Source: Tuctoria greenei
Taxonomy: Eukaryota > Streptophyta > Magnoliopsida > Poales > Poaceae
DNA length: 64,000 bases
Reading direction: 5' to 3'
NCBI GenBank assembly: GCA_036927565.1
Contig: JAYESD010000003.1
Coordinates: forward strand, 188,065,499 to 188,129,498
Below are positions 10,972 through 23,040 of the stretch, one piece after another (position 1 is the first letter of the stretch; each line of letters begins with the position of its first letter). Both the position numbers and the translations under genes were made by a program. The notes beneath the pieces were generated by a model. That model was not told the DNA's origin, did not search any database, and saw only the letters and a program-made list of their open reading frames with translations.

Positions 10972-12578
10972 TGTTGACGGTTCCTACACACTTCTAACAA
11001 TTCATCTCTAGCAGTGGTGCCAGAAAAGCAACTTAATAAATTTTAGATTATACATATAAATACGCAAGCGCATGGAAACTATTGATGTAGTATTTCCCCT
11101 CTAAGAGCACTCCCAAAGGGTGTCATTTATATTCTCCCATAGGATGGCTAGATGGAAGTAAAACAATCATCAAGTGGAGAGGCTAGGTTGGTCTAGACAG
11201 TGTTCAAACAAGGATAGATAAATGATAAATTGGAGTAGTGTGACACACACAAGAGCATTCTATCCTAAGGGGATAAATGAGGTTAAGGGGGACTAAGCTA
11301 AGAGTTAGGTAGAGACTCCTACTATGCTTCTAATGTGCATATACAATGCCTACGTTAGTTACTAATGATCATGTCACTTATATTTTCTCATGCTAACTTG
11401 ATTAACACATCAGGCACGGATTTACCCCTAGCAAAACAAGGATGACTCCCGCCAAGAGCCTGTGGCACAGCCAAACGTGGAGGATTATCAAGGACAGATA
11501 GGATTGTCACCACCTACTGTCTACATCTTCAATCCATGGGTCTACAAGACATTCACGCTACTCTCTATCCTAGCACCATGCTAGCATATTAAGTAATTAC
11601 CTTAGAAGACCAGGCACAAGCCATCCTAAGGCAATGAACTAAATCATCATTGAACCAATGTTAATTCATAGCATAAGTGCTTCATGTTAAGATAATCATT
11701 CATAGCTAATTGTACAATAGTGGAGGTTTATAGTGTTTATGATGATATATTGAGAATGATATAGCATGGTCATTAATACTACTCCTACCACATACATGGA
11801 ATCCAAAATCAAACAAGAAACGCTTCATCCAAGTATATGAACAATGGAAGACTAAAGATAACATATTTATTAAGAATAAAGTCACAAATACAAATAGGAA
11901 TATAAGATCCATACATTTCCCAATTGGAAATTGGGAAGAGACTCCTTCTACTCCTCTCCTACTTAGACTATGGACTAGAGACTCTCCTCTCTACAGCCTA
12001 TACTCCTCTAAACCTATGGAGAGTAGTGGATACAATGGATGAATACTCAAGTGGTGTGTGTTGAAGTGAGGGGTGAGGGGTCTTATTTATAGCTTGGAGA
12101 AGAGTCGGTTCTCGCCACCTAAAGTGCACGAATCTATCTACATCATGACTAGGGCTCCACAGTGAGTCGACACGTGGAAGATGACCGAGTTTGGCGCCAG
12201 GAAGGGTTTGGTCGAACTCCCTACTCGACCGAATAGAAATGTTGATCATTTCTTGTGTGCTTCCTCGGGGTGACTTCCAGATGGGTCCCATTGACTGATA
12301 TGGGTGCCACACCATTGGATGGCCTCAGATACTGCTGTTTGTGGGCCATTTGATCCATGTGGTGATGCCATGTGGCGTCGCATGATTGGCTGGAATGATA
12401 TTTTATATCCATCCCCTTGTTTCACTTCAATTTTGCATAGAATGCCTGCATGCACTACTTTCTCCAAAGACAACAAGAAATCGGTTAAATAGAAAAGTGA
12501 TGTGTGCAAGAATTGATATTTCCTTCACATAACTGAGTTATATTGACGGGTGAAATTGGTATATAACAGTCGTCAACA
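10972..12578 (-). mobile_element. Athila-1 5' LTR, 1.6 kb
   Basis: The edges are TGTTGACGG at 10972 and CGTCAACA ending at 12578, inverted to one another. It aligns along its length with the two LTRs of Athila-2. A TATA box (CTATAAATA-like on the minus strand) lies at about 12083-12093 and is conserved in position in the other copies. The predicted target duplication begins at 12579 (TCCTC); the partner is outside the window. Confidence 0.88.
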
Positions 12579-13006
12579 TCCTCCTCCGAGTAGCATAGGA
12601 TTAGTAGCAGTTTTTTCTTTTGATTTCTATGTGTGTTTTTTTCTTGAGTGTAATATGTGTTGTTTTTATGTGAATGAAAAATGTCTTTTATGTTCATGAA
12701 CAATGTGTCCTACAATATGCATTAATGGAAAAATCCTCCTTTTATCGAAAAGCATCGCATATGAAAAATTAACACATTAGTAATATTATCTCTAATAAAT
12801 ATTAAACACATTAGGATGTAGTATTATATTTCAAAAAATTATGAAAATAAAAAGCTAGACCGTGTAACTGTACATCGCATACGGATGATGCAAATACTAA
12901 TCAATTTTATTTCATTTCTCTTTTACAGCTGATATCATGGGCCCCTTCCCGGCCTGGCCCTAGGTGGTTGTCGCTCCCGCCTAAGCCCAGAGTCGGGCCT
13001 GCCTTT

Positions 13007-13149
13007 GACCATCCACAACAATTTCCTTTAAAATTTACTCTATCACTCTATACTTCGAGCATTTCACTTGGACACTTACTCTATACTTCCAGTAATCTAC
13101 TCTATATTTACAGTCCACTAAGATTTAGAGTGAACAAATGCGGATGGTC
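13007..13149. mobile_element. Possible small MITE
   Basis: GACCATCC at the left edge is matched by GGATGGTC at the right edge, enclosing 143 bp of AT-rich sequence. Flanking bases do not give a clean duplication, so the family (Tourist-like or other) is undecided. Confidence 0.35.
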
Positions 13150-14336
13150 TAACCCCTTGGTGCGGGAATCAAATTCCCTGCGGCAGGACCGCACAACCGT
13201 CTATGTGCGACCCTGCCCAGATTGTCACCACGTATGTTCACGCTCCGAATCTTATAGCCATACAGCCAAGAGTGCATTGCATGGTTCCCGCGACTGTGCC
13301 ACCCTGCCCTGATGATTGCCACGTATTACAATGCACTAAATCTTGGAGCGCGCATGGGCACAACACAATAATCGAACAATCGATGAACGTCATTTCAATG
13401 TGTGAAGCGACCCATGCATGGAAAAAGCCGACGGACTCTTAGGTCTAATGATGAACGAGTGAGCAAATTATAAACAGAGGACACAAAAAATACTATAAAA
13501 CCAAACGTTAATTTGGATGATCCAATACATAAAGAAATGGATGATCCTATCCAATACAACTTCAACGTCAAAACAAATGCAATTGACTAAGCACTTTGAC
13601 ATATGTCACTAGTGTACGCACATACACGGCCTCAACACTGGGTTTAGGGTGCATCATGGACTAACCACGTGACCCGGACAAACACTCACATAATTAGCAT
13701 ACACCTGCAAGAGCAACTACCTGGTCGCATCTTCGTGTACGAACGACAACGCCGACCAACTTCCTTTGTACTACGTACAAAGTATTTTCATTGTCCATGA
13801 GCCAAACAAGCTCTTCTGATGCGGCAACTAATAATCACCATCAGATCACTCTTGTGCACGAACTCACGAACACAACCTGAACTCATCAAGTGTTCATTAG
13901 CCCAGCAAGTCAGGATTAGCACTAACACGGAAAACGCAACAATAATAAGCGGTGCTAAGAGTTGAATACGGATCCTTGACCCTCGGTCGAAAAAACTGCC
14001 ACCATGCGAAGAGTGCTACAGCCTCACCTGCCATGAACTCCATGCTTGGAAACTGCAAACGGACCTTGATGTCGCGGCTTGAGTATGAGCATGACACGAG
14101 AGATCGAACTTGTGAGTGCATTTTGAATATGAAGTGATTATGCAGACTTAGCTTGAGGAAACAAGTGCTCTTGATAGAGCACACATTAGAAGAGAGAGAC
14201 GATGACCCAAGGATAAGAACGAACGGAACTACAACATTAAAGAATAGAATGGATAAGGCCTTTGCCTAGACTCTAGATTTTATTCACTCATCAAGAAATT
14301 GATTTAGTTTATGTAGTATTTATTGTTTAATTAATA

Positions 14337-14418
14337 CTCCCTCTTGGTTCGAAATATCTGTCACCGGATAGTTCATTTTTGAACTAATCGGTGACAAATA
14401 TTTCAAACCAGGAGCGAG
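14337..14418. mobile_element. Stowaway-like MITE, 82 bp
   Basis: CTCCCTCTTGGTTCGAAATA on the left pairs with a near-complement ending CAGGAGCGAG on the right, making an almost complete hairpin with a short loop. TA precedes the left end; the right TA has decayed. The CTCCCTC start is typical of grass Stowaway elements. Confidence 0.6.
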
Positions 14419-14896
14419 GCACTAATTTTCCCTTGAACTAAAATGTTTTCTAAACTCAAGCATGTAACATTATTTGTTCTCAATCAATGTTCCTTATTTG
14501 AATATACTCATGTGTTCTCTTAAACAAGCTAGCCAACAAAATTAATCCTTGCTTCCTGTAGCTATCGCCAATGAATTCCTTCGATCAATACATATTCAAC
14601 ACAACAAGGATTTAGTTTATATATCTAACATTTATTGTATTCCCTTATAGGAGCAAAAGAATGACAAAACATTCTAGCTAATGCAGTGATGGAAAATTTG
14701 AATAACATTTGGACAATTAACACGCTGATAAAAAATTGATTGCACAAATTGAATCATGAAAAATTACCAAAATTTATGACATTATTTACTACTTGTGTAT
14801 CGAATTATAAACTTTATATTTTTTATTAAATTATTAACAAGTTGTATATATTTTTCAAGCGCATACCCTTCAGTTAAATCCTAGGTTCCGCCATTA

Positions 14897-15242
14897 TTTT
14901 GACATGCATGTTAGTTGTCATGCATATGCGACGCCACAAACATAAGCAATGAGCCTCAAACTATATATATGACGATCTTTCAACAAAAACAGAAAATATG
15001 TAACATCGTCATCAAACATGATCACGAGGTCTTTCAAGTGCATGTTACTTGTCCATGCTTGCTACGCACCAAACATGATTAACGAGCCCCAAACGTGACG
15101 ATCTTTCAATAAAAAGAGAGAAAAACACGTGTAATGTCATCATACATGATCGTCGACGTCTCTCTCACATGCATGTTAGTTGTCCATGCATGCTATGCCC
15201 CAAACATATGATCAACAAGCCTCAAACTATATATATATATAC

Positions 15243-15293
<51 letters not shown>

Positions 15294-15711
15294 ACGATCT
15301 TTCAACAAAAAAAACCTAACGTCATCAAGCATGCATGATCGAGGTCTTTTGCGTGTCAAACTAAAACACATGATCGAGGGTTTGGGATATATATATTGTG
15401 TTAATGAATGAATGTGTGGTGTGTTCATCGTGATCCTCAGGAATGACAATTCATAAGGAAGGATTTGAGTATTTTTTGGACAAATGAATGATTTAGTTAA
15501 CGATTCAATGTGCTCTAAGTTCAATGATGTGTTGTCTCTAAGGAGGAGGAGGAGGATTTAGGTTTTACTTAGCTGTTTTCTTTTCTTGTGCGTGCTTGTA
15601 GTTTTTTCTTGTGTTTTGTGACGATCTTTCAACTATATATGACGATCTTTCAACAAAAACAGAAAATAAGTAACCTCGTGAACATGATCGAGGTCTTTTG
15701 TGTGACAAACT
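14897..15711 (+). repeat. Degenerate tandem array, about 130-bp unit
   Basis: A unit containing ATGCATGTTAGTTGTCCATG, then CCTCAAACTATATA, then ACGATCTTTCAACAAAAA, then a CATGATCGAGGTCTTT segment recurs at about 14900, 15035, 15170 and, partially, 15620. Copies are diverged and are interrupted by a TA microsatellite and about 250 bp of other sequence. No protein is encoded. The copia element begins directly after the last partial unit. Confidence 0.7.
15225..15294. repeat. TA/TATATACA microsatellite
   Basis: Some 70 bases of TA dinucleotides with regular TATACATA interruptions, inside the third tandem unit. Confidence 0.9.
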
Positions 15712-17465
15712 TGTGAGACCTATGTGTGCTGAATACATTGGCTATGGCGATAAAAGTTTTGAATACTACAAAAACACTGTTATCATCGAGATCCGACTCT
15801 AGGTCCGAGCTCCAACAAGGTCCGACGATAGGTCCGGCTTGTTTTGGGTAGCTCCGGCAAGGTCCGATGTAAGGTGCGACTTTCTTTGGCTAGGTCTGAC
15901 TTCTTTGTCTAAATCTGACTAGCTTTGGTTAGCTCCAGCTCTAGGTCAGACTAGCTTTGGTTAGCTCTGGCGCTAGGTCCTTCTAGCTTATGTAAGTTCC
16001 GGCGCTAGATCCTGTTAGTTTTGGTAAGCTCCGGTTCAAGGTCCGGTTAGTTTTGGCAAGGTCTAGAGCTAGATTGCAATGGTTCTGCTTTTACCTTGCA
16101 ATGTTTTGGACATGCTTTACATCTATGGAAAGTTTGCTTAGTATTCTTTTACTAAGATTTTGGAGTTTGTTGGTGGTTATGGCTGATATCATTTTGCTAT
16201 GGTTTGCAACATGCTTATGTGAGGTGCTCACGTAAGGTGTTGTGGTTATCGAAACTAACAAGAGTCAAGTCGAGGACTTGTGCTCGAAAGTATCATTTGT
16301 TTATTCATGTGCAGGTGTTTCTTCAGTTCAAGACATCGCTGGTGACGGGATCCATTGAACTAGTCTTAGGAAGAAGATGAGGTTCAACAACTAAGTTTGG
16401 GAGGAATTGTTGTTGAGTTGATCGGGAGGTTGCACATCATGTTTCAATCAAGAATAATGCATATGAAGGTATCATGGACGTCGTTGGAAGATGTTCGCAC
16501 ATGTGAAAGGAGTGCATGGATGTGGCTACATGGTTCGAAGGCGTGATTTAGAGATGTGGACATAAAGAATTGGTCCGAAAGGTCCAACCGACTAGGTTAC
16601 AGACTCAGGCTGCAGCTGAGTCGTGTTTGACTTAAATATGGAAAGTTTTGAGTTGGTTATGATAAGGATTTCGTGTGGGTCACAAATTTGAGTTGTTTTA
16701 GGAATGTGGGATACGTTCCTAAGGTGTTTGGAAGTCTTAAGTTTGCTTCTATCTGCGTATAGAAGAGTCTTGAGCAGTGATGGAAAGTTTCGATTCGTGA
16801 ATTGAGTAGGATTAGAGTCCTAGTTAGGATTGGGTTGGCCTAAGGGCTGGTTATATAAGCAAGGGAGGCCAAAGCTCATGGTGCACGACTTTGAGGCTGT
16901 TTCTGTTGTGTTTTGATCAATAAATTCGTAGTTTGACGGAACTTTTGTGCCTTGTTCGTCCAACTTGTTTTCGTCAAGTCTTACTCGTCGAGTTTCTGCA
17001 AGGCACTACCTTTCTTTGGTGGTTTTATCATAACTCGAGTTTTACAGATCCGATTGACGTGATTCTTTTTGGGTTGTCTTTACAATTTGATTTTCTATCA
17101 TTTGTGAAAATTTCATGATCATTGAATTTGTGGTTTTGGATATACACGAGTTTCTTTGCAGTATTCCAGAAATGTTTTTCTTGGGTAAAACAGATTGACC
17201 TTTGTTTGATCTTTTGATCGGAACTTGAGTTTTTCTTTACAGATTTTCGTGACTCTTGTTGTGACGTCTTCGTGACTTGATTTTACACAATCTATACTTG
17301 TTTAGTTACAATTTATCACTTTTGGATTAGTCGCACACATGATTTCATTAACAGATCGTTTTTCTGCCAAGGGGTTTTTCATTGCTTCCGCTGAAAAGTT
17401 CTAATCTACCATTCACCCCCCCCCCCCCCCCTCTGGTAGATTTACACGTGCTCTTCGATCCTACA
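15712..17465 (+). mobile_element. Copia 5' LTR, 1.75 kb
   Basis: It starts TGTGAGACCTATGTGTG and ends CGATCCTACA just before the PBS. About 1.2 kb aligns with the 3' LTR at 24015-25243. A TATA box (TTATATAAG) is at 16851-16859. The first 350 bases contain imperfect repeats of about 40 bp with CTAGGTCCGACTAGC-like cores (15785-16065). A C-tract of some 18 bases lies at about 17417-17434. Confidence 0.87.
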
Positions 17466-17467
17466 AT

Positions 17468-17480
17468 TGGTATCAGAGCC
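17468..17480 (+). other. Copia primer binding site
   Basis: TGGTATCAGAGCC is complementary to the 3' end of initiator tRNA-Met, the usual copia primer. It starts two bases after the LTR end. Confidence 0.9.
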
Positions 17481-17527
17481 ATGGTGCTCTAATTTTTGTG
17501 ATTCGCACGTGTTTTTAACTAATTCTC

Positions 17528-19757
17528 ATGGAGAAATACTCGACAAAACCTTGTGTGTTTGTTGGTATTGATTTTCAGGTGTGGAAGGCATGCATCGAAG
17601 ATTTTATCCAGGTTCAACGCTTTGCGATATGGGAAAAAGTGTATAAGCCTTACGACGTGCCGCCGAACGATCAAGTCACAGCTACAAACTTAAGAGATGT
17701 CGACAACAACAACAAAGCCCACAACTTTATTATCCAAGGACTAACTCAGAGTGACTTTGACCATGTTGCACTCCTTCGATCAGCGTAAGATGTGTGGAGA
17801 GCACTTTGTGACTACCACAAAGGATCCAACAAGATCAATGAGGTAAAGCAGGATATGTTCAAAAAGGAATACATGCGCTTCGAGATGCAACCTGGTGAGT
17901 CCATTGATGACCTTTTTGCTCGGTTTAATAAAATTCTCAACAACTAGCATAGTGTCAATGTTAATTTTTCAGATGTTGAAAATGCTAGGCAACTGTTAAG
18001 TGCATTAGACATGTAAATTTGGGAGATGAAAGTCACATCAATTCGTGAATCTACTGTCATGAGTACACTTACATTAGATGTGTTATATTCTAAACTGAAA
18101 ACTCATGAAATTGACATAATCTCACGTAAGAACCCTAACAAGTCTCTTACATTTGTTTCTCAACGTGATATGCCTAGCTTCGGCCAATTTTCATCTAGCA
18201 ATAAACTTGCTTTGCTGTCTTCACTAATCGTGGAATAGATTGAAGAATTTTCAGAAGAAGAGCTTGCGCTCATCTCTACTCGGTTCTCAAAAGCACTGCA
18301 AAATGTGAGAACTAGAAGGAGAGGAAGCTCCAGACCTCAATGATGCTTTGAATGTGGTAAGACATGACACTTTTGTACAAATTGCCCTATCCTTTCAGGT
18401 CCTTCTACCCGTGATGAAAAGCAGAATAAATTCAAGTCCTCTTCTGCCAATACCAACAAGAAAAAGAAGGGTTTTATCGGACGCAAACTGATAAACAGTT
18501 TCATCACCGCACTTCAATAACTTGGCTCAAGTGATGTAGACATTAGAAGTGACGAAGATGAAGATGATCTAGCAAACTTGTGCTTCATGGCGGGCAAATC
18601 AAGATCAAGTATGGAAGATGCAGAACACAAAAGTGACAATGAAGAGGTATGTCCTACTTGTGATGAAATGTGTGATGCTATTTCCCGTGCAACTGTTATT
18701 GTTAAAAAAAAGGACAAAAAGCTTAGGGACAATGCCGTTTAAATTGAGTCACTAGAATCTGAAATTAATCGTTTGAAAATCTTGATTCCTAGTGATGATT
18801 CTTGTTCCTCATGCGATTTAATATATGAACAATTGTCCTTCTTAAGAAATGCACACTCATCCACTCTTGATAAACTTGAGTTAGAGATTAAAAAGAACAA
18901 AAAGCTTGCTACACTTAATGACATAAAATTAAATGATGTTTCTTGTTCTACAATTGATTTGCATTGTTCTACCTGTAGTGATCTTGAAAAGAAACTAAAA
19001 GATGCTGAATGAAATTTCAATATTGAACAATGCTTTACGTGCTCATGAAGTTAAATATTGTTCTAATTGCAAGCTAAAAGGAAAAACATTATGTGAAAAC
19101 TGCCTATAATTGTCTAAGAAACTTGATGACATGAAGAGGACACTAGAGCAGTTTTGTATTGGGAACAAAAATCTAAACTTGCTGCTAAATTCATCCAAAT
19201 CTTGTAATGATAAAACTGGTTTAGGTTTTGATTCCCATACTCATGCTAAAGCACATCTGCCTAGAATTGTAAATTCATTAGGAAGTGGTTTGATTACAAC
19301 AGTTCCTAAACTAAAAGAGGTGGCTTTTGAATCTGCAGGAGTGTTGTCACATTCGGGTTCAAATAAACATACTATGTGCTCATATAGACATGAACACAAA
19401 GATAAATTTCATTGTACCTATTGTGGTAGAGATGTTCATGTCATAGATTTTTGTTATAGACTAGATAAACAACATAAAAAGGAAAAAATGCAAGCTAGAT
19501 CTTATAACTCTCATGCAAAATTTGCTGCACATACTATATCAAATGTCAGGAACATGCAACATGATGTTATGAGTCAAAAACACTCAAAGTTTACCTTTGA
19601 AGCTTCAGTTTTTACCTCTGTACCTTCTATTGTTACCTCCGGACCTTCTGTTGTTACCTCCGGACCTTCTGTTTTTTCCTCCGGAGCTACTGATTTTCAT
19701 GCTACACAAGTAACACCTTATAGGTCAGTAGTAAAGAAAAAAAATCTCAAACTTTGA
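17528..19757 (+). pseudogene. Copia gag with coiled-coil extension, decayed
   Basis: From ATG 17528 the frame reads a UBN2-type gag (DFQVWKACIEDFIQ, then DVWRALCDYHKGSNKI, then EMQPGESIDDLFARFNKIL), broken by stops at about 17786, 17945, 18014 and 18236. A first CCHC knuckle (CFECGKT, stop, HFCTNC) is at about 18340-18390. A Glu/Lys/Leu-rich, probably coiled-coil region follows (18730-19190), then a second knuckle, CTYCGRDVHVIDFC, at about 19415-19456. The extended gag with two knuckles is like that of long SIRE-type copia elements. It cannot make a single protein. Confidence 0.82.
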
Positions 19758-19891
19758 CTCATAAACCTGTTGTTTTATCTCAGTTGTCACGTGATGTTCC
19801 TACTGGACGTCGTGTGACTCAGTACTAGATTCTGAAATGCCTATTGACTAACCTAGGTATTGACTCATCGACGTATGGTGCTTCTATGTAG

Positions 19892-22800
19892 GTGACATAC
19901 TTGAGGAAGGAGAACATTTGGATTGTGGATTCAGGTTGCTCACGCCACATGATCGGTAACAAAGAATGGTTCTTCTCCCTCTCTTTTGTGTCACGTGTAG
20001 AGAATGTTACTTTTGCCGATAATTCTTCAACTCCTATAATTGCTAAGGGTTTGGTTGTTGTAAATGATCACTACACTTTGAAAGATGTGGCACTTTTCAA
20101 AAATTTGAAATAAAACTTGCTTTCTGTTTCACAATTGCTAGATGAAAATTTGGAAATTATTTTCAATAAAAATTGCTGCAAAGTTGTAGATTCAAATAGT
20201 GAGCTTATTTTTAACATGTCTCGGTTTGGAAGAGTTTTTAAAGCTTATTTTGATATGTCTTCTTCTAAGCATAGGTGTCTCGTTGCAAATGATTCCAAAG
20301 ACTTATATTTTTGGCATCGTAGACTTGGTCACGTAGGCTTTGATCATCTCACGCGTGTTAGTACTCTTAATCGCATACGTGGGCTGCCTAAGCTGGAAAG
20401 GGACAAAGAAATTGTGTGCTCTTCTTGTAGACATGCTAAGATGGTTGCAGGATCACATACTCATCTCACAATGATCATGACAACTGAACCGGGTCAACTT
20501 TTGCACCTTGACACCGTAGGACCTTCACGTGTTCAATACTTCGAAGGTAAATGGTATGTTCTTATGATTGTTGATGATTATTCTAGATACTCTTGGGTTT
20601 ACTTTATGGCATCTAAGAATGAATCTTTTAGTCACTTTAGAACTTTATTTCTTAGATTATCAATTGATCATCCTGGATCTTTAAAAGTAATTAGAAGTGA
20701 TAACGGAACTGAATTTAAAAATCAATCTTTTGATCAATTTTGCGCTGAAAATGGAATAGATCATCAATTTTCTTCACCATGTGTACCTCAACAAAACGGT
20801 GTTGTAGAAAGAAAGAACAGAATCTTAGTTGAGATAGCTAGGACTATGCTTGATGTATATCAAACTCCTATAAAATTTTGAGCTGAGGCAATTGCAACCG
20901 CTTGTTATGTCTCAAATCGTGTTTTCTTGCATGCTAAGATAGGTAAAACACCATATGAGCTTCGGTTTGGACATAGGCCTAGTGTTACACACTTTCAGGT
21001 CCTTGGTTGCAAATGCTTTGTTAAGAAACATGGTAATCTTGATAAATTTGAACCTAGATCCATTGATGGCATGTTTCTTGGTTATCCATCTCATACGAGA
21101 GGCTATCGTGTGCTTTTACTTGATACTAACAAAATTGTGGAGACTTGTGAGATGTCTTTTTATGAAGCTAGACTAGGTACTAGCTCAAATATTGCAGGTC
21201 TGGATCCATATCTGCTGGGGGGAAGCATTTTCGTTGAAGATGAGGAGCTGCTGCCAGAAAGATTAGCAGCTAATGACTTTGGTTCAGCTCCAGATGTTGA
21301 TTCTCAACCAGCACTGACAACCATCATTGCTGATCCAGATCGCCCTCAAGTCACAAGCTCATCGATTTGTGATGAACATGAAGAAGAAGAAGAAGCTTGT
21401 GAAGTGTCTACTCCCCTCCGGATTCTCAAAGGTCATCCTCCACAACAAATGATTGGAAGCTTGCATGAACGAGGCACACAGTACAGGTTTTGCGATCCAA
21501 ACTCTAACGCTCATTCTGCTTTTGTTGCTTCTTTTGAACCCAAATATATATCACACGCACTCACTAATGAATCTTCGATTATTGCCATACAAGAAGAGTT
21601 AGAAAATTTTGAAAGAAATAATGTTTGAAAACTTGTACCTCCACCTCAAGGTCACACTTTAATTGGAACTAAATGGGTGTTTAAAAATAAACAAAGTGAG
21701 GATGGGGTTGTGGTTAAGAATAAGGCTAGGTTGGTTGTTCAAAGTTTCACATAAATTGAAGGTCTAGATTTTGATGAAACTTTTGCTCCTGTTGCGAGAT
21801 TAGAAGCCATAAGAATTTTTTTAGCTTTTGCTGCATCTAAAGGTTTCAAGTTATATCAAATGGATGTTAAAAGTGCTTTTCTTAATGGCTATATAGATGA
21901 GGAGGTTTATTTCAAGCTACCACTAGGTTTTGAAAATTCAGATTTTCCTAATCATGTTTACAAACTGTCCAATGCCTTGTACGGTCTCAAACAAGCCCCT
22001 AGAGCATGGTATGATAGGTTAAAAACATTCTTACTTGAAAAGGGGTTTACCATGAACAAGGTTGATAAAACTCTTTTTGTGCTTAAGCATGGCAATGACA
22101 CATTATTCGTTCAAGTGTATGTGGATGATATATCTTTGGTTGTGCTTCTCATGATCTTGTGTCCAAGTTTTCTGTTATGATGAGTTCAGAATTTGAGATG
22201 AGTATGATGGGAGAACTCACGTACTTTTTGTTGCTGCAAATCAAGCAAACTAAGGAGAGAACCTTTGTGCATCAAACAAAGTATACAAGAGACCTTCTTA
22301 AACGCTTCAACATGGACAAAAGCAAGCCTCTTCGGACACAATTGGGAACAGCAACAACACTTGAACTTGGTGAAGATGGGGAACCCATGGATCAAAAAGA
22401 CTATAGAAGCATGATTGGGTCACTTTTGTACCTCACGGCATCAAGACCAGACATACAATTTAGCATGTGTCTTTGTGCACGGTTTCAAGCTTCCCCACGT
22501 GCTTCACATCGTCAAGCCATCAAAAGAATTCTCAGGTACTTACATGGAACTCAAGAATTTGGCATTTTTCTTCCTTCTTCCTCAACTATTACTTTGAAAG
22601 CTTTTTTAGATGCTGATTTTGGGGGTTGTAGGATTGATAGGAAAAGTACTTTCGGTGCTTGTTATTTTCTTGGTAATTCACTTGTTGCTTGATCCTCTAG
22701 AAAACAAAGTTCGGTTGCACAATCCACAGCAGAATCTGAATATGTAGCTGCTGCTAGTGTTTGCTCACAAATTCTTTGGATTGTTCAAACACTTAAGGAC

Positions 22801-23040
22801 TATGGGGTTGATCTAGATAGTGTTCCATTATTTTGTGATAACACTAGTGCCATTTGCATTGCTAAAAACTCCGTTCAACATTCTATAACTAAGCACATTG
22901 ACATTAGGTATCACTTTCTCCATAATAATGTTGAAAAAGGAAACATTGTGCTTCACCATGTAGATACCAAACAACAGTTGGGTGACATTTTTACAAAACC
23001 TTTGGATTTCACTCATTTTGTTACATTTTTAGTGAAATAG
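19892..23040 (+). pseudogene. Copia pol: protease, integrase, RT and RNase H, decayed
   Basis: Domains in order: aspartic protease with IVDSGCSRHMIGN (about 19919); GAG-pre-integrase WHRRLGHVGFDHL (about 20310); integrase with DDYSRYSW, RSDNGTEF and ERKNRILVEIARTM (20560-20860); RT with MDVKSAFLNGYIDEEVYFKL (21860), YGLKQAPRAWY and YVDDI (22118); RNase H with DADFGGCRIDRKST (22610) and ending in DIFTKPLDF before TAG at 23038-23040. Stops at 20111, 20879, 21626, 21752 and 22690, and a frameshift near 22150 just after YVDDI, disable it. All catalytic motifs can still be read, so it died fairly late in its history. Confidence 0.9.

Larger units (their letters stand above)
2918..12578 (-). mobile_element. 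Athila-1: partial Athila-type Ty3/gypsy element, minus strand
   Basis: From right to left this holds a 5' LTR (10972-12578), a tRNA-Asp type primer binding site, gag and an aspartic protease region, all on the minus strand. The left end is interrupted at 2917 by the Tekay element, and pol plus the 3' LTR lie beyond the window. The gag is split by a CACTA transposon (4049-9808). A closely related element (Athila-2, 34320-50019) gives the uninterrupted order and confirms the joins. Stops and frameshifts in gag and protease show that it is an old, inactive copy. Confidence 0.85.
12579..14896. other. Low-copy intergenic sequence, no gene recognised
   Basis: About 2.3 kb lacks recognisable transposon proteins. 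It contains a possible MITE at 13007-13149 and a Stowaway-like foldback at 14337-14418. The longest open frame in the 13900-14190 stretch, on the minus strand, resembles nothing I recognise and has no supporting start context or splice signals. Within this window no second copy of the segment exists. Confidence 0.5.

Noticed and set aside
13897..14184. A possible host exon on the minus strand
   Set aside because: The 95-residue frame resembles nothing I know and lacks convincing start or splice context; I could not support a gene.
17417..17434. The long C-tract as an assembly gap or vector artefact
   Set aside because: It lies just inside the 3' end of the copia 5' LTR and can be an ordinary homopolymer; the flanks continue as LTR to the PBS, though its exact length may be unreliable.
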